Below are positions 42,178 through 52,234 of a DNA stretch of 64,000 bases, in pieces; position 1 is the first letter of the stretch, and every line of letters begins with the position of its first letter. The translations under genes were made by a program, and so were the position numbers. The DNA lies in NCBI GenBank assembly GCA_030710605.1, contig CP092868.1, forward strand, positions 26,107,050-26,171,049, in the 5' to 3' direction. Source of the stretch: Cordylochernes scorpioides (lineage: Eukaryota; Arthropoda; Arachnida; Pseudoscorpiones; Chernetidae). The notes beneath the pieces are model-generated. The model was given only the letters and a program-made list of their open reading frames with translations. It had not been told where the DNA came from and made no database searches.

Positions 42178-42612
42178 ACACTCATGGATATGACTTAAGT
42201 AAGTGGGAAATCTTTGATGTCATCGGTCGTTTGTTATTTGAAGGAGACAGGGGTAATTTTATTCATACTTGGTTATCTGGTTTATCTTCAATAAAGGTCA
42301 CTTTGTATCAAATATCTTTGAGTTATTGTATGAATACCGATATACATGCTAAAATGTACAACTTCCTGAAATTTTGTTCACATTTGGTTATCTCGTGTGT
42401 CTTCAATAAAGGTCACTGTAATATCTTTCAGAGTTATTATCTGAATCCCGATATACATGGTAAAATGTACAACTTCCTAAAGTTTTGTTCACACTTGGTT
42501 ATCTCGTGTGTCTTCAATAAAGATCACTGTGTATCAAATATATTTCAGAGTAATTGTCTGAATATCTAGATAAACATGCTAAAAGGTACAACTTCCTTAA
42601 ATTTTGTCAATC
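42178..42612 (+). repeat. 110-bp MITE with about 3 internal units
   Basis: Left terminus ACTCATGGATATGACTTAAG and three units of the array seen at 3,672. This shows the same internal expansion at a second locus. Confidence 0.75.
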
Positions 42613-42730
42613 TTTGTATATGAGAGAGGTTTTAATAAAACCTTTTGATGTTGTCATTCAAATAAGACACAATAGACATATAATATTATACATAAACACA
42701 TAACTACAATAAACATATAATATTTATAAA

Positions 42731-43018
42731 GGGAGTCGGTGGAAGGATGGTCTAAACCATTGGTTTTCTACCGCTACGACCCGGGTTCGATTCCCGCATT
42801 GGGCACTTTTTTATGTTAAAAAAAAAAAATGCTTCAATGGCCCCCGATTCTTGCAAAAGTCCAACCCCACCAGCGAGTGCAAGTAACCAAACGGGGCTCT
42901 GGCACATTTTTAAGGGCAAAGTTGAACTACTTTTCACATGTGTAGACATGTGTTGCACTTACAGTAAAAGCAGTCGTCTACTTCTACCCACCATGATTAT
43001 CATGGCCTGTACCACGTG
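42731..43018 (+). mobile_element. SINE-1, intact copy with long flanking repeats
   Basis: The head has B box GGTTCGATTCC and carries the empty hAT site GTCTAAAC. An A run and the conserved body follow. Flanks 42,691-42,730 and 43,019-43,058 are imperfect ~39-bp direct repeats (ACACATAACTACAATAAACA), longer than usual target duplications. Confidence 0.8.
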
Positions 43019-43129
43019 TATAAACACATAACTACAATAAACAGAGAATATTTATCAATAAAAAAAAAAAACAACATAAATCGAGAAAGAAAAAAAGGCT
43101 GCGTGTTTTGATATAAAAAGAGAAAGTTG

Positions 43130-43440
43130 AGATGGGGAAGTTCACCAACCTTTATCATTGGATGGCGTCAAGTTATCAGGAACTCTCTCACTCCATTCTT
43201 CTTCAACCCACCACAGTTGATTGTTGGCTTTTCATCCTTTCTTTTTTATCACAATATCTCACATATCTTTTACATCTCTCCATGTAATCGGTATCTTGTT
43301 GAAGTCATTTGTAAAGAATCATTGTCAAGTTTCTCTCTCTATCAACTAAGATTTTACATTTATAATTGAAAATCTAAGAATGAAAGAGAAAAATTTCCTT
43401 TTTTACATACACATACACAAAATTCTTTATTAAGACATAT
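43130..43440 (-). mobile_element. LINE 3' end, minus strand
   Basis: Minus strand: AAAAGAGACAATATGTCTTA then ATAAAGAATTTTGTGTATGTG, the hairpin, AATAAA and GT tail signature. The upstream part is probably its 3' UTR; an 80-codon plus-strand ORF over it is not supported. Confidence 0.45.
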
Positions 43441-43592
43441 TGTCTCTTTTATACATAGATTTACAACGGAGTATCTGCAAATGAAAATAATAAAAAAAGT
43501 AAAAAAGCTAATCACATTTATAATGGTAATAATGAAATCGATTAAGAAAAAAAAAAAAAAGGAATCGCCTGATCGTGCTACTAAAAGTTTCT

Positions 43593-43700
43593 GATTTCCA
43601 ATTATTTTATTTCCAAAGCGCTATATCCCGCAAGGGATACTTGCGCCAAACAGGGAGAAAAGTTTATTTACATAAGTTATTTACATTATTCAACGCATGA
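43593..43700. repeat. Dispersed repeat shared with 5,645-5,740
   Basis: TATATCCCGCAAGGGATACT and ACATTATTCAACGCATGAAA are in both. Confidence 0.7.
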
Positions 43701-43739
43701 AAACATTAGAGATCCAGATTTTGTAGAAAGTTTAGAATG

Positions 43740-44105
43740 TATTTTTATATAAATTTATTCCGATAGATGGCGCAAGCCATAAAAAAATTTTAGTTAAACG
43801 ATCAAGAGATGCTTTTTTTCCCTTTATATATTCACCTGATTCAAAAACAAATCCACTTTTGTGCTATTTTTACAATGATATTTGGTCGTAGAAGTACAGT
43901 CTGCACCACGCTGACGAGGGCCAACAGCCCGAAACGCGTTGGCGGTTAACTTTTCTTGATTTATCAAGAAAATGAGTTGGCCAAATATCAGAGAATAGGT
44001 TGAATCAACGTTTAGTTGATTTCTGTTCCACTAGATGGCGTTCTGTCATCAAAAAGTTCATGTGAACGTAGCCAGGTTATGCCTTTTTTTGATTTTAATT
44101 AAATT
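43740..44105 (+). mobile_element. Family I/II hybrid hammerhead element
   Basis: The left part has GATAGATGGCGCAAGCC (family I); the right part has CTAGATGGCGTTCTGTCATC (family II); a hammerhead lies between. It suggests recombination or template switching between families. Confidence 0.65.
43906..43945 (+). ncRNA. Hammerhead ribozyme H7
   Basis: CTGACGA, stem II GGGC/GCCC with CAACA loop, GAAA, ACGCGT stem III and GTT triplet are intact. Stem I (CCACG against GGCGG) has mismatches, so activity is doubtful. Confidence 0.6.
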
Positions 44106-44129
44106 TATATACAACAGAACTTAATTAAT

Positions 44130-44790
44130 TCAATGTTGTTGTTGTTGTCGTGTCCAATGAAGAGCCTCAGATGTCTCCATGCATCTCTATCACAGCAGCA
44201 GCAATATCCACTATCTTGAGTGTGTATACTGTATTGTTGTTGTTGTCGTGTCCAATGAAGAAGCTCATATGTCTCCATACATCTCTATCACAGCAGTCGC
44301 AATGTCCATTATCTTGGGTGTGTATACTGTATTGTTATTGTTGTTGTGTCCAATGAAGAGCCTCAGATGTCTCCATGCATCTCTATCACAGCAGCAGCAA
44401 TGTCCACTATCTTGGGTGTGTATACTGTATTGTTATTGTTGTTGTGTCCAATGAAGAACCTCAGATGTCTCCATGCATCTCTATCACAGCAATGTCCACT
44501 ATCTTGGGTGTGTATACTGTATTGTTGTTGTTGTGTCCAATGAAGAACCTCAGATGTCTCCATGCATCTCTATCACAGCAGTCGCAATGTCCACTATCTT
44601 GGGTGTGTATACTGTATTGTTGTTGTTGTCGTGTCCAATGAAGAGCCTCAGATGTCTCCATGCATCTCTATCACAGCAATGTCCACTATCTTGGGTGTGT
44701 ATACTGTATTGTTGTTGTTGTGTCCAATGAAGAGCCTCATATGTCTCCATGCATCTCTATCACAGCAGCAGCAATGTCCACTATCTTTTG
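44130..44790 (+). repeat. 98-bp satellite, array 3 (about 7 units)
   Basis: Same unit as 2,996-3,470, with units shortened by loss of CAG and TTG triplets. ORFs are artefacts. Confidence 0.9.
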
Positions 44791-45018
44791 CTCTTCATTG
44801 GAAAATGGGTGCCGTTTCCACGTTAGTCACCTTGAACCAGAATTTGGTTGAATATTCCAAGGGTCCAGGGGGACCGCAGGGAGGTGAATTAATTCAATCA
44901 AACTCATAAATATATTAGTCTGGGAAAATCCGAAGAAAAGAATTTTCTTTTATGTTTTTTTTTACGATAAACATATATTAAAATTTATAATAATATTATA
45001 ATATATATTAAAACACGA
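44791..45018. other. Contig end before the gap
   Basis: No gene. A GC-richer scrap (GGTCCAGGGGGACCGCAGGG) precedes AT-rich sequence. Confidence 0.5.
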
Positions 45019-45118
45019 NNNNNNNNNNNNNNNNNNNNNNNNNNNNNNNNNNNNNNNNNNNNNNNNNNNNNNNNNNNNNNNNNNNNNNNNNNNNNNNNNN
45101 NNNNNNNNNNNNNNNNNN
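45019..45118. other. Assembly gap, 100 N
   Basis: Exactly 100 N, the usual placeholder for an unknown gap length. The next base corresponds to position 16,837 of block 1. Confidence 1.
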
Positions 45119-45400
45119 ACTTTAACTATTGTATATCCATTCTATTTTCTTTTTGCTTATCCCAAGAACACGTGGTACAGGCCATGATAATCATGGTAGG
45201 TAGAAGTTGGCGACTGCTTTTACTGTAAGTGCACCACATGTCTACACATGTGAAAAGCAGTTCGACTTTGCACTTTCAAATGTGCCAGAGCTCCAGTTTG
45301 GTTACTTGCACTTGCTGGTGGGATTGGATATTTGCAAGAATAGGGGGGCCATTTGCGCAATTTTTGTATGTAAATTCTGGTTATATTGTCTGTAATTAAA
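45119..45400 (-). mobile_element. SINE-1 body, reverse orientation
   Basis: Paralogue of 16,837-17,110; it retains CCATGATAATCATGG and CACATGTGAAAAGCAG. Confidence 0.7.
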
Positions 45401-45584
45401 GGTTTATTATTTGTGGATGTATTTATCGAAACAATAAAGAGATTATTCTGTAATTGTAGAGATTTAATAAAACATTTGCTTCGAACATTGTTCTTTCTCT
45501 TAAAGGACAGGACAAATACCAAAGCCTTTTAAGTCAACATAAGCCAACATTATACATAACACATTCTGTTACTGTTGTAAAACA

Positions 45585-46615
45585 TCTTTTTTTACTCAAG
45601 CCCCAACAATGTACAGAAGTAACAGACAGGAAGAATGAAATGGTAAAACGCATCATTCTGTCTCAAGCCCCAACAATGTACAGAAGTAACAGACAGGAAG
45701 AATGAAATGGTAAAACGCATCATTCTGTCTCAAGCCCCAACAATGTACAAAAGTAACAGAAAAGAAGAATGAAATGGTAAAACACATCATTCTGTCTCAA
45801 GCCCCAACAATGTACAGAAGTAACAGACAGGAAGAATGAAATGGTAAAACGCATCATTCTGTCTCAAGACCCAACAATGTACAGAAGTAACAGACAGGAA
45901 GAATGAAATGGTAAAACGCATCATTCTGTCTCAAGACCCAACAATGTACAGAAGTAACAGACAGGAAGAATGAAATGGTAAAACGCATCATTCTGTCTCA
46001 AGACCCAACAATGTACAGAAGTAACAGACAGGAAGAATGAAATGGTAAAACGCATCATTCTGTCTCAAGACCCAACAATGTACAGAAGTAACAGACAGGA
46101 AGAATGAAATGGTAAAACGCATCATTCTGTCTCAAGACCCAACAATGTACAGAAGTAACAGACAGGAAGAATGAAATGGTAAAACGCATCATTCTGTCTC
46201 AAGACCCAACAATGTAAGAAGTAACAGACAGGAAGAATGAAATGGTAAAACGCATCAATATGTCTCAAGCTTCAACAATGTACAGAAGTAACGGACAGGA
46301 AGAATGAAATGGTAAAACGTATCATTCTGTCTCAAGCCCCAACAATGTACTGAAGTAACAGACAGGAAGAATGAAATGGTAAAACGTATCATTCTGTCTC
46401 AAGCCCCAACAATGTACAGAAGTAACAGACAGGAAGAATGAAATGGTAAAACGCATCATTCTGTCTCAAGCCTCAACAATGTACAGAAGTAACAGACAGG
46501 AAGAATGAAATGGTAAAACGCATCATTCTGTCTCGACCTCCAACAATGTACTGAAGTAACAGATAGGAAGAATGAAATAGTAAAACGCATCATTCTGTCT
46601 CAAGCCTCAACAATG
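45585..46615. repeat. 67-bp satellite, array 2 (about 15 units)
   Basis: Same unit as 17,285-18,345, but more homogeneous in the middle (AAGACCCAACAATG units), indicating separate homogenisation. Confidence 0.95.
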
Positions 46616-47095
46616 TGAAGAACTAGCGGACGGGAAGAATGCTGGCAATCACGTGTCATATAGCGGAGCCAATTTGCGAAAAGTTCCATTGTTATGTTTA
46701 ACAAAGACCTCCCAGAGAACACGCAAAAACAGAACAACCCTATTAGTGACGTCAGACTAGAGAGTCATAGTTATTTTTTTAAATATCAGTTTTTATATTG
46801 TTGTTATTATATATGCCACAAGCCATAAAAAATTGGAGGAGGTGTAATGGAAGATGTTTGTGATGACAGTCTTTTACTTCTTTCAGCTGTTGGCTAAGCG
46901 TCCATTGTAGATTGATCCATTGTTTAATTGGAGATAAGACCAGAGAGAAATTGAGATTGAAACTGATTTATTACAATATCCATATAAGATTATATAAGGT
47001 TAAATACAGAATAAATATAAATATGAATAAATAAAATTATATAATGTTAAATATATGAATAAATAGATAAAAAATAATTGATAAATATACATATA
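46616..47095. other. Array flank
   Basis: Matches 18,330-18,812. No gene. Confidence 0.5.
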
Positions 47096-47472
47096 TCTAT
47101 ATATATAAAAATGAATGTTTGTATGTTTGTTTGTATGTATGTCCTGTATACAAATTCGCAGTAGCTCACTAATTCAAACCAAAATTTCCATACACAGGTA
47201 AAAAAATACGGGGAAGACGATAGGCTATTTTAAAAAATATATAAATTAATTATTAAAACTATATATTCAAATTATTCTACTTAGCTCGCGAGCAGCGCCT
47301 CTAGCGGTGAAGATGGGAGGTAATATCAGCTGACCTAATGTACATGTAAAGTTTGGAGTGGGACGTTTCAAAAGAGTGACATCCACGGCGCCAATTTATA
47401 ATTGTAACGAATAGTGTTTGAATAAAACATTTAATCGGGTAAACCCGGGCGTTGCCCGGGTCATTCGTCTAG
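47096..47472 (+). mobile_element. Non-autonomous Helitron, block-2 specific
   Basis: Starts TCTATATATATAAAAATGAA and ends GGGCGTTGCCC hairpin then CTAG. Removing it restores exactly the block-1 sequence at 18,806-18,820 (ACATATATATGTATA), so it inserted between A and T with no duplication. Its last ~75 bp match copies A and B. Confidence 0.95.
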
Positions 47473-47608
47473 TATGTATATATATACAAGGTCTTCATTG
47501 GTGGGGCCCACCGCGGGAAAGACTCCGCCACCGATGGACTGCGAGAGAGATATTGATATAAATATATGAATAAATAGATGTAAATATATAAAATAATTAA
47601 TGTATATA

Positions 47609-47768
47609 CAGTAGAACCTCCCTGTAAAGGACACCTAATTGCAGAGCCAAAGTGTCCTTTAGAGAGAGGTATCCTCTTACTGGAGAGTTGCTAAATAGTA
47701 AAAATAGTAATTTTGTAAATGAAAACTGTCATTTGTAGAGAGGTATCCGCTAAAGGGCGGTTCTACTG
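47609..47768. mobile_element. TA-flanked MITE (160 bp)
   Basis: Paralogue of 18,954-19,116. Confidence 0.8.
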
Positions 47769-47782
47769 TATATATAAAATAT

Positions 47783-47972
47783 TGCCACGTGGAAAATTAG
47801 GGAAGACAAAAACTTCAGGAGGAGACAACAATTTATTTCAGGTAAGGACAAACTATGAATGGTAAACAAAAGATAAGCCACGAGGGAAATTTACAGAGTC
47901 GCAAGATATAAACATAAAAAAATGACCACTCTGTTAATAAAAAATAATAAAATTGATAAATACTATGTTACA
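47783..47972. mobile_element. Small LTR-like insertion, block-2 specific
   Basis: 190 bp beginning TG (TGCCACGTGG) and ending CA (GTTACA), flanked by ATAT on both sides; block 1 has one ATAT and no insert. It is compatible with a solo LTR of a tiny non-autonomous element. The AT-rich target makes the duplication weak evidence. Confidence 0.5.
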
Positions 47973-47987
47973 ATATATACAAAGTCT

Positions 47988-48221
47988 TCATTGGTGACGC
48001 CCACCGCGGGAAAGACTCCGCCACTGATGGACTGCGAGAGTTCTTTCCCACAGAGTGGGCAGGTCTAGGTGTTGGCTGGTGTTGTCTACCTCAAGACCAA
48101 GATGGTACTTGTAGATGGTAGCCTTCGCCACATTTGTGAGTTTCATAGCCTCGGGATGGAGGCCGACACCAAACAGCAATGCCTGTAGATCCAGGGACTT
48201 GTTACAGGGGACAAACACCTC
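47988..48221 (-). CDS. Putative coding exon a, block 2 (unrecognised gene)
   Basis: Acceptor TTTCTTTCTATCCAG, then phase-0 frame EVFVPCNKSLDLQALLFGVG, LHPEAMKLTNVAKATIYKYH and LWERTLAVHQW to TGA. Block 1 keeps the frame but lost the AG. No membrane segment, zinc motif or known domain is evident. It may be the last exon, or its true donor lies near CATCAGTGG. It lies on the minus strand downstream of exons b and c. Confidence 0.4.
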   Translation of the reverse strand, partial: EVFVPCNKSLDLQALLFGVGLHPEAMKLTNVAKATIYKYHLGLEVDNTSQHLDLPTLWERTLAVHQWRSLSRGGRHQ

Positions 48222-48381
48222 CTGGATAGAAAGAAAGACAATTGACAATTAACAAAATTTTATTGACATCTTGTCAATAGAGGTCAAAGTGCACATTCCA
48301 CACTATATATGAGTAATTAACAATATTGAAGATGATGATTAAAACGAAAAATTAAAATAAAAAATATTCTATATTTCACCA

Positions 48382-48495
48382 TCACCATCTCCTCAGCAGT
48401 GAAGCATGCGATCTAACGTATTCTTCGTAGATCGCGAAATACATGGTGTCGCTGGAGACCTGCTGGCGATTCTCCACCAAACTCTGCAGCGGTGG
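48382..48495 (-). CDS. Putative coding exon b, block 2
   Basis: Acceptor GTCGCTTTAG, then PPLQSLVENRQQVSSDTMYF, AIYEEYVRSHASLLRRW and TGA. One codon shorter than block 1, in frame. A donor-like GTTAGA in the middle (phase 0) could join it to exon a; otherwise it is terminal. Confidence 0.35.
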   Translation of the reverse strand, partial: PPLQSLVENRQQVSSDTMYFAIYEEYVRSHASLLRRW

Positions 48496-48588
48496 CTAAA
48501 GCGACATGTACAGAGAGAGAGAGATTGAGATTGAAATATTTTTTATTAATCATACATATAAAATTATATAGGGTTAATATATATATTA

Positions 48589-48650
48589 ACACAAAGCAAT
48601 AACGCGCCATCTATACATATTTATATTCGCGCTTTTAAATCCTTTTATTT
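48589..48650 (-). mobile_element. 62-bp family III 3' tip, block-2 specific
   Basis: The minus strand ends ATGTATAGATGGCGCGTTAT then TGCTTTGTGT, the 3' end of family III only. It is flanked by a ~14-bp AT-rich duplication (TAATATATATATTA). A strongly 5'-truncated copy implies reverse transcription. Confidence 0.6.
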
Positions 48651-48875
48651 TAATATATATATATTATTTTCATCAGACGAATCCCACTGAGGATCGTCTG
48701 GTATGCTATCACATTCCATCCTGAAGTCAGACAGCGTTCTGCTTAGATCGGACATCTCCCCGACATGTGCTATTGCCATGTCGAGGAATAGCTTCAGAAC
48801 AGGCCTCTGCTCAGACGTCAGGTACTCGAGGACGTCCTCCCTGTTAGAAGGAGAGACAACAGCGTCTTCTATCTT
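48645..48875 (-). CDS. Putative coding exon c, block 2 (open where block 1 has a stop)
   Basis: Acceptor AAAACTTTTAG, then KIEDAVVSPSNREDVLEYLT, SEQRPVLKLFLDMAIAHVGE and MSDLSRTLSDFRMECDSIP, an acidic helix-rich stretch. The frame ends in the family III tip inserted at about 48,589-48,650. Function unknown. Confidence 0.4.
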   Translation of the reverse strand, partial: KIEDAVVSPSNREDVLEYLTSEQRPVLKLFLDMAIAHVGEMSDLSRTLSDFRMECDSIPDDPQWDSSDENNIYILK

Positions 48876-48984
48876 CTAAAAGTTTTTATAGAGAAGTGAG
48901 AGAGATTGAAACTGATTTATTATAACGTCCATATAAGATTATATAAGGTTAAATACATAAAATTAATAAATAAGATTAACGATG

Positions 48985-49335
48985 ATAGATATCAAAATTC
49001 AAAACTATTTTAAAGGCGTAAGATTCTTTTTGATATTAAACAATTCCTACTGACCTTACTGCAATGGAAAAATTAATGGGAGGGCCTGGCTCATCAATGG
49101 TGAACCCTCTCAGCGGTTTCGCCAGTTTAATCTACCATACCGCTGTTATATTGCATTTTTGGAACTTCCTTTTATAGTGATACTGTTGATAGACTCTTTG
49201 AATGGGTATTTTAGAAGAAATATGGACATAAGCTTTGAGGACAGTAGAATTACATACATTTATAAATATATAATATCAAAAAGAATCTTACGCCTTTAAA
49301 ATAGTTTTGAATTTTGATAACAGATGGCGCGCTAG
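48985..49335 (-). mobile_element. Family III element
   Basis: Paralogue of 20,235-20,522 plus 20,860-20,935, here uninterrupted. End CAGATGGCGCGCTAGTGC. Confidence 0.7.
49078..49144 (-). ncRNA. Scrambled-order hammerhead-like motif
   Basis: Stem II CTGGC/GCCAG; extra helix GGGAGGG/CCCTCTC with one G-T wobble; core TTGATGA. Confidence 0.4.
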
Positions 49336-49417
49336 TGCATCATACTATAAATGATAGATATATGAATAAATAGATATAAATAGATGAAATAATTGATAAA
49401 TATACATATATATAAAT

Positions 49418-49725
49418 AAAAATAAAAAAGGCATCTCCTGACCACGAGCACATGTGCTTTTTAGATGGCAGAGCGTCATCTAGTGGAGCAAAAATAAACT
49501 AAACGTTTATTTAGCTTGCTCCGTGATATTTGGCCAACCCAATTTCTTGATTTATCAAGAAAAGCCATCCACGAACGCGTTTCGCGCTGTTGGCGCTCGT
49601 CAGCGTGGAGAAGGCTGTAACCACTGCGACCAAAAAGCACATGTGCTCGTGGTCAGGAGATGCCTTTTTTATTTTTAATATCAACACCTGACCCACTTAT
49701 CTTTTATTTTTTTCTATTGTTTTTT
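49418..49725 (-). mobile_element. Family II hammerhead element, block-2 specific
   Basis: 308 bp flanked by CATATATATAAAT (49,405-49,417 and 49,726-49,738); block 1 lacks it. The minus strand contains the hammerhead, TTGGCCAAATATC, CTAGATGACGCTCTGCC and ends GGAGATGCCTTTTTTATTTT. Confidence 0.8.
49569..49608 (-). ncRNA. Hammerhead ribozyme H6
   Basis: CCACG/CGTGG, CTGACGA, stem II GCGC/GCGC with CAACA loop, GAAA, ACGCGT, GTT. It sits in the youngest dated ribozyme element. Confidence 0.8.
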
Positions 49726-49935
49726 CATATATATAAATATATATACAAGAGAGAGAGAAAGAAAGTTATTCATACAAGGTGTAACCATATTCAAAGCCTT
49801 CTTGACTCCAATCTCCAGCCGACTAAGTGTCAACAGACCCACTACCACGAATTGTACGAACTCCTGGAGCCACGTACAGTAGCCACTATCTATCCCCGAG
49901 TCAATCTTCAGACTTATTGTTTCACGTTGTGACAT
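49714..49935 (-). CDS. Putative N-terminal coding exon d, block 2
   Basis: MSQRETISLKIDSGIDSGYC, then TWLQEFVQFVVVGLLTLSRL and EIGVKKALNMVTPCMNN, with an in-frame stop seven codons upstream. The hydrophobic centre could be a membrane segment. A vague likeness to SLC16 transporter N-termini is not enough to name it. The end runs into the element at 49,418. Block 1 is frameshifted. Confidence 0.3.
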   Translation of the reverse strand: MSQRETISLKIDSGIDSGYCTWLQEFVQFVVVGLLTLSRLEIGVKKALNMVTPCMNNFLSLSLVYIFIYMKKQ

Positions 49936-50254
49936 CCAGTTGATCAGATGTTTCTACTGGTTCAAATCATATTAATAGGTACCGCTCAGCAAGAGCAACC
50001 TAGTTCATGATAATTGAAACGGTGAATAATATGTGAAGGTTATTCACATATTAAACAAATTTTAACGCGGGATTCAATCCCGGTTCATGACTGTCGGGAG
50101 TCGAGGGGGTTACCCACTCGTCCACCGACTTATTTTCAGATGTTTCCAGGTTTTAGGTAAGTTCCTTAATGTTTTTTTTGCATCCAATGTGATGATACTG
50201 AGGAAGGTTTCAATCTGAATCGGTCTTTACCATGTCAACCTATGTAAATACAAT

Positions 50255-50545
50255 GTGAAAAAAATAGTACAAATGTGCTATTGTACTGGGATAAGATGCA
50301 TAAATTAAGAAAAGGGCATCTCCTTATCGTGTAACTGAAAGTTGCTGATGGCTTGCGCCATCTATCGGAATAAATATCAACTATTCTCGTTGATTTTTTA
50401 ATTATTCAAGAATGGGTATTTTGCCAATTCTGGAATAATTAAAAATCAACGAGAATAGTTGATATTTATTCCGATAGATGGCGCAAGCCATTAGCAACTT
50501 TCAGTTTCACGATACGGAGATGCCTTTTTCTTAATATGTAAATAC
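50255..50545. mobile_element. Family I fold-back without ribozyme
   Basis: Paralogue of 21,535-21,825. Confidence 0.7.
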
Positions 50546-50589
50546 AGTTCGAAATTTGCATTTACAAGGTACCAAAGCATAGTTTTATA

Positions 50590-50867
50590 TTAAAAAAGGA
50601 CACCTCTTCTGTTGAAATAAACATCAAAACTAGACGCCATCTATCGACCGTTGTCGTAAACTTTAGCAGATTGTGAAGATTTTATTTGATCCCTTGTAGA
50701 TCTCTCATGGAATAAAGTTCGCCCTGAACGGAAGAGGACTATTAACCCGAAACCATTGTCTCCAAGTTGGCGCTTCTCAGTTTACCAAAGATGGTGTTGT
50801 GGCTTTGTCAACGATCCGAGGCCGTTATTTTGCGGAGACGGTCAATAGATGGTGTATTGTTTCCACG
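50590..50867. mobile_element. Family V element, split by a LINE
   Basis: Paralogue of 21,880-22,229; its remainder resumes at 51,813. Degenerate hammerhead near 50,728 (CTGAACGGAAGAGG, ACCCGAAACC). Confidence 0.6.
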
Positions 50868-51800
50868 GGGCGAGATAAGAGCGAACCCCCTGGTGCAAAA
50901 AGATTGTTCGATTGTCTCAGAGCTGCTACCGAATAATTCAACAAGACCTGACATGATATAATGTTTATTCCTTCCTTGCTTTAATTTCTTATATATTTCG
51001 CTTTCTATGAATGAAAATATTGTTTAAAAAATCTACGCTTCAAATTTTTATAACCTTCATTCATCAGCTGAGAAATTATTTTATTGAGACGAAAAATCTT
51101 GGTGTATGTATCATATGTAAATTCCAGTGTTTTTTTTTATTTTTTTTTTATTTTGTATCTTTTTTTTCCTCTCGGATTTACCCTTTTAAATATGTTAATG
51201 AGCTCAATTGTCTTAATTACAATGTATAAATTTCATTATCTAAATATTGATTGTGATTAGCTTTTGCTTTTTTATCTTCATTTGCGGTGAATCCGTGGCA
51301 AATCCATGTATAATAAATTTCTTTTCCTCCAATTTACCCAGACTAATCTATTAGCTTGATTGTTTTATAAAATGTTTCCACTATAATGTATCATTAAGGT
51401 ACTATTATTATTTTTTTTTCCTGTATGTATCCTACATTTCTGCTTGGAGAATCTGTATAAGACTGAAAGGTCTTTATAGGGTTTTTGTTGTTGTTGTTGT
51501 TGTTGTATAATAAATTTATTTTCCTCCAATTTACTCAGACTAATCTATTAGCTTGATTGTTTTATATAATGTTTCCTGTATATACCATCCATATTTCCAA
51601 AAAAATTTTATTTTATTTATTTATTTTTTAAAATTCTTCTTATTTCTTTATTATTTCTTATAATCTGTATATATTTACCATATGTATATATTCTTTCACC
51701 ATTTTTATTTCCCACTTTCTCTGTTTTGTAACCCCAAGGAGAATCCTCTGTAAGACCTGTGTGTCTTAATAAAGGCTTTTGTGTGTGTGTGTGTGTGTGT
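50868..51800 (+). mobile_element. 5'-truncated LINE, block-2 specific
   Basis: 933 bp flanked by ATTGTTTCCACG (50,856-50,867 and 51,801-51,812). It begins within an ORF end (GRDKSEPPGAKRLFDCLRAA, then TE and stop), followed by a long 3' UTR. The UTR contains a tandem ~220-bp duplication, each half with TAATCTATTAGCTTGATTG. It ends GTAAGAC, loop, GTCTTAATAAAGGC and (GT)n. Confidence 0.85.
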
Positions 51801-51880
51801 ATTGTTTCCACGTCTATTTTGACGGGAGAGCCTCTTTATTCTTATAGATCAATGTCCTCCCGGCAAAATTTGCATCTATA

Positions 51881-52234
51881 AAGCTTAGTTTTTTTTACTT
51901 GCACTTACTGGTGAGGTTGGACTTATGCAATAATCTGGGGCAATTGAATCCTGGTGTCTGAAAAGTGGTGTTTAACTGGTAGGTAGCGAGAATAATAGTA
52001 AAGGAATATAAAAACAGAATAGGCATATCCTGACCTTCTCACATGTGCTTTTTAGATGGCAGAGCGCCATCTAGTTGAACAGAAATCAACTAAACATTGA
52101 TTTAACATGTATATTGGTATTTGGCCAACCCATTTTGTTGATAAATCAAGAAAAACCAAAACCACGAATTAAATTATATATACATATAATATTTTTAATA
52201 AAAAAACTTTTAAATAATAATTTTTATGTATATA
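51881..52234. other. Short family II fragment and spacer
   Basis: 52,025-52,160 resembles the arm of family II (AGATGGCAGAGCGCCATCTA). No gene. Confidence 0.45.

Noticed and set aside
49714-49935. Monocarboxylate transporter (SLC16) N-terminus
   Set aside because: The resemblance is limited to a few residues before a hydrophobic stretch; the signature motif is not convincing.
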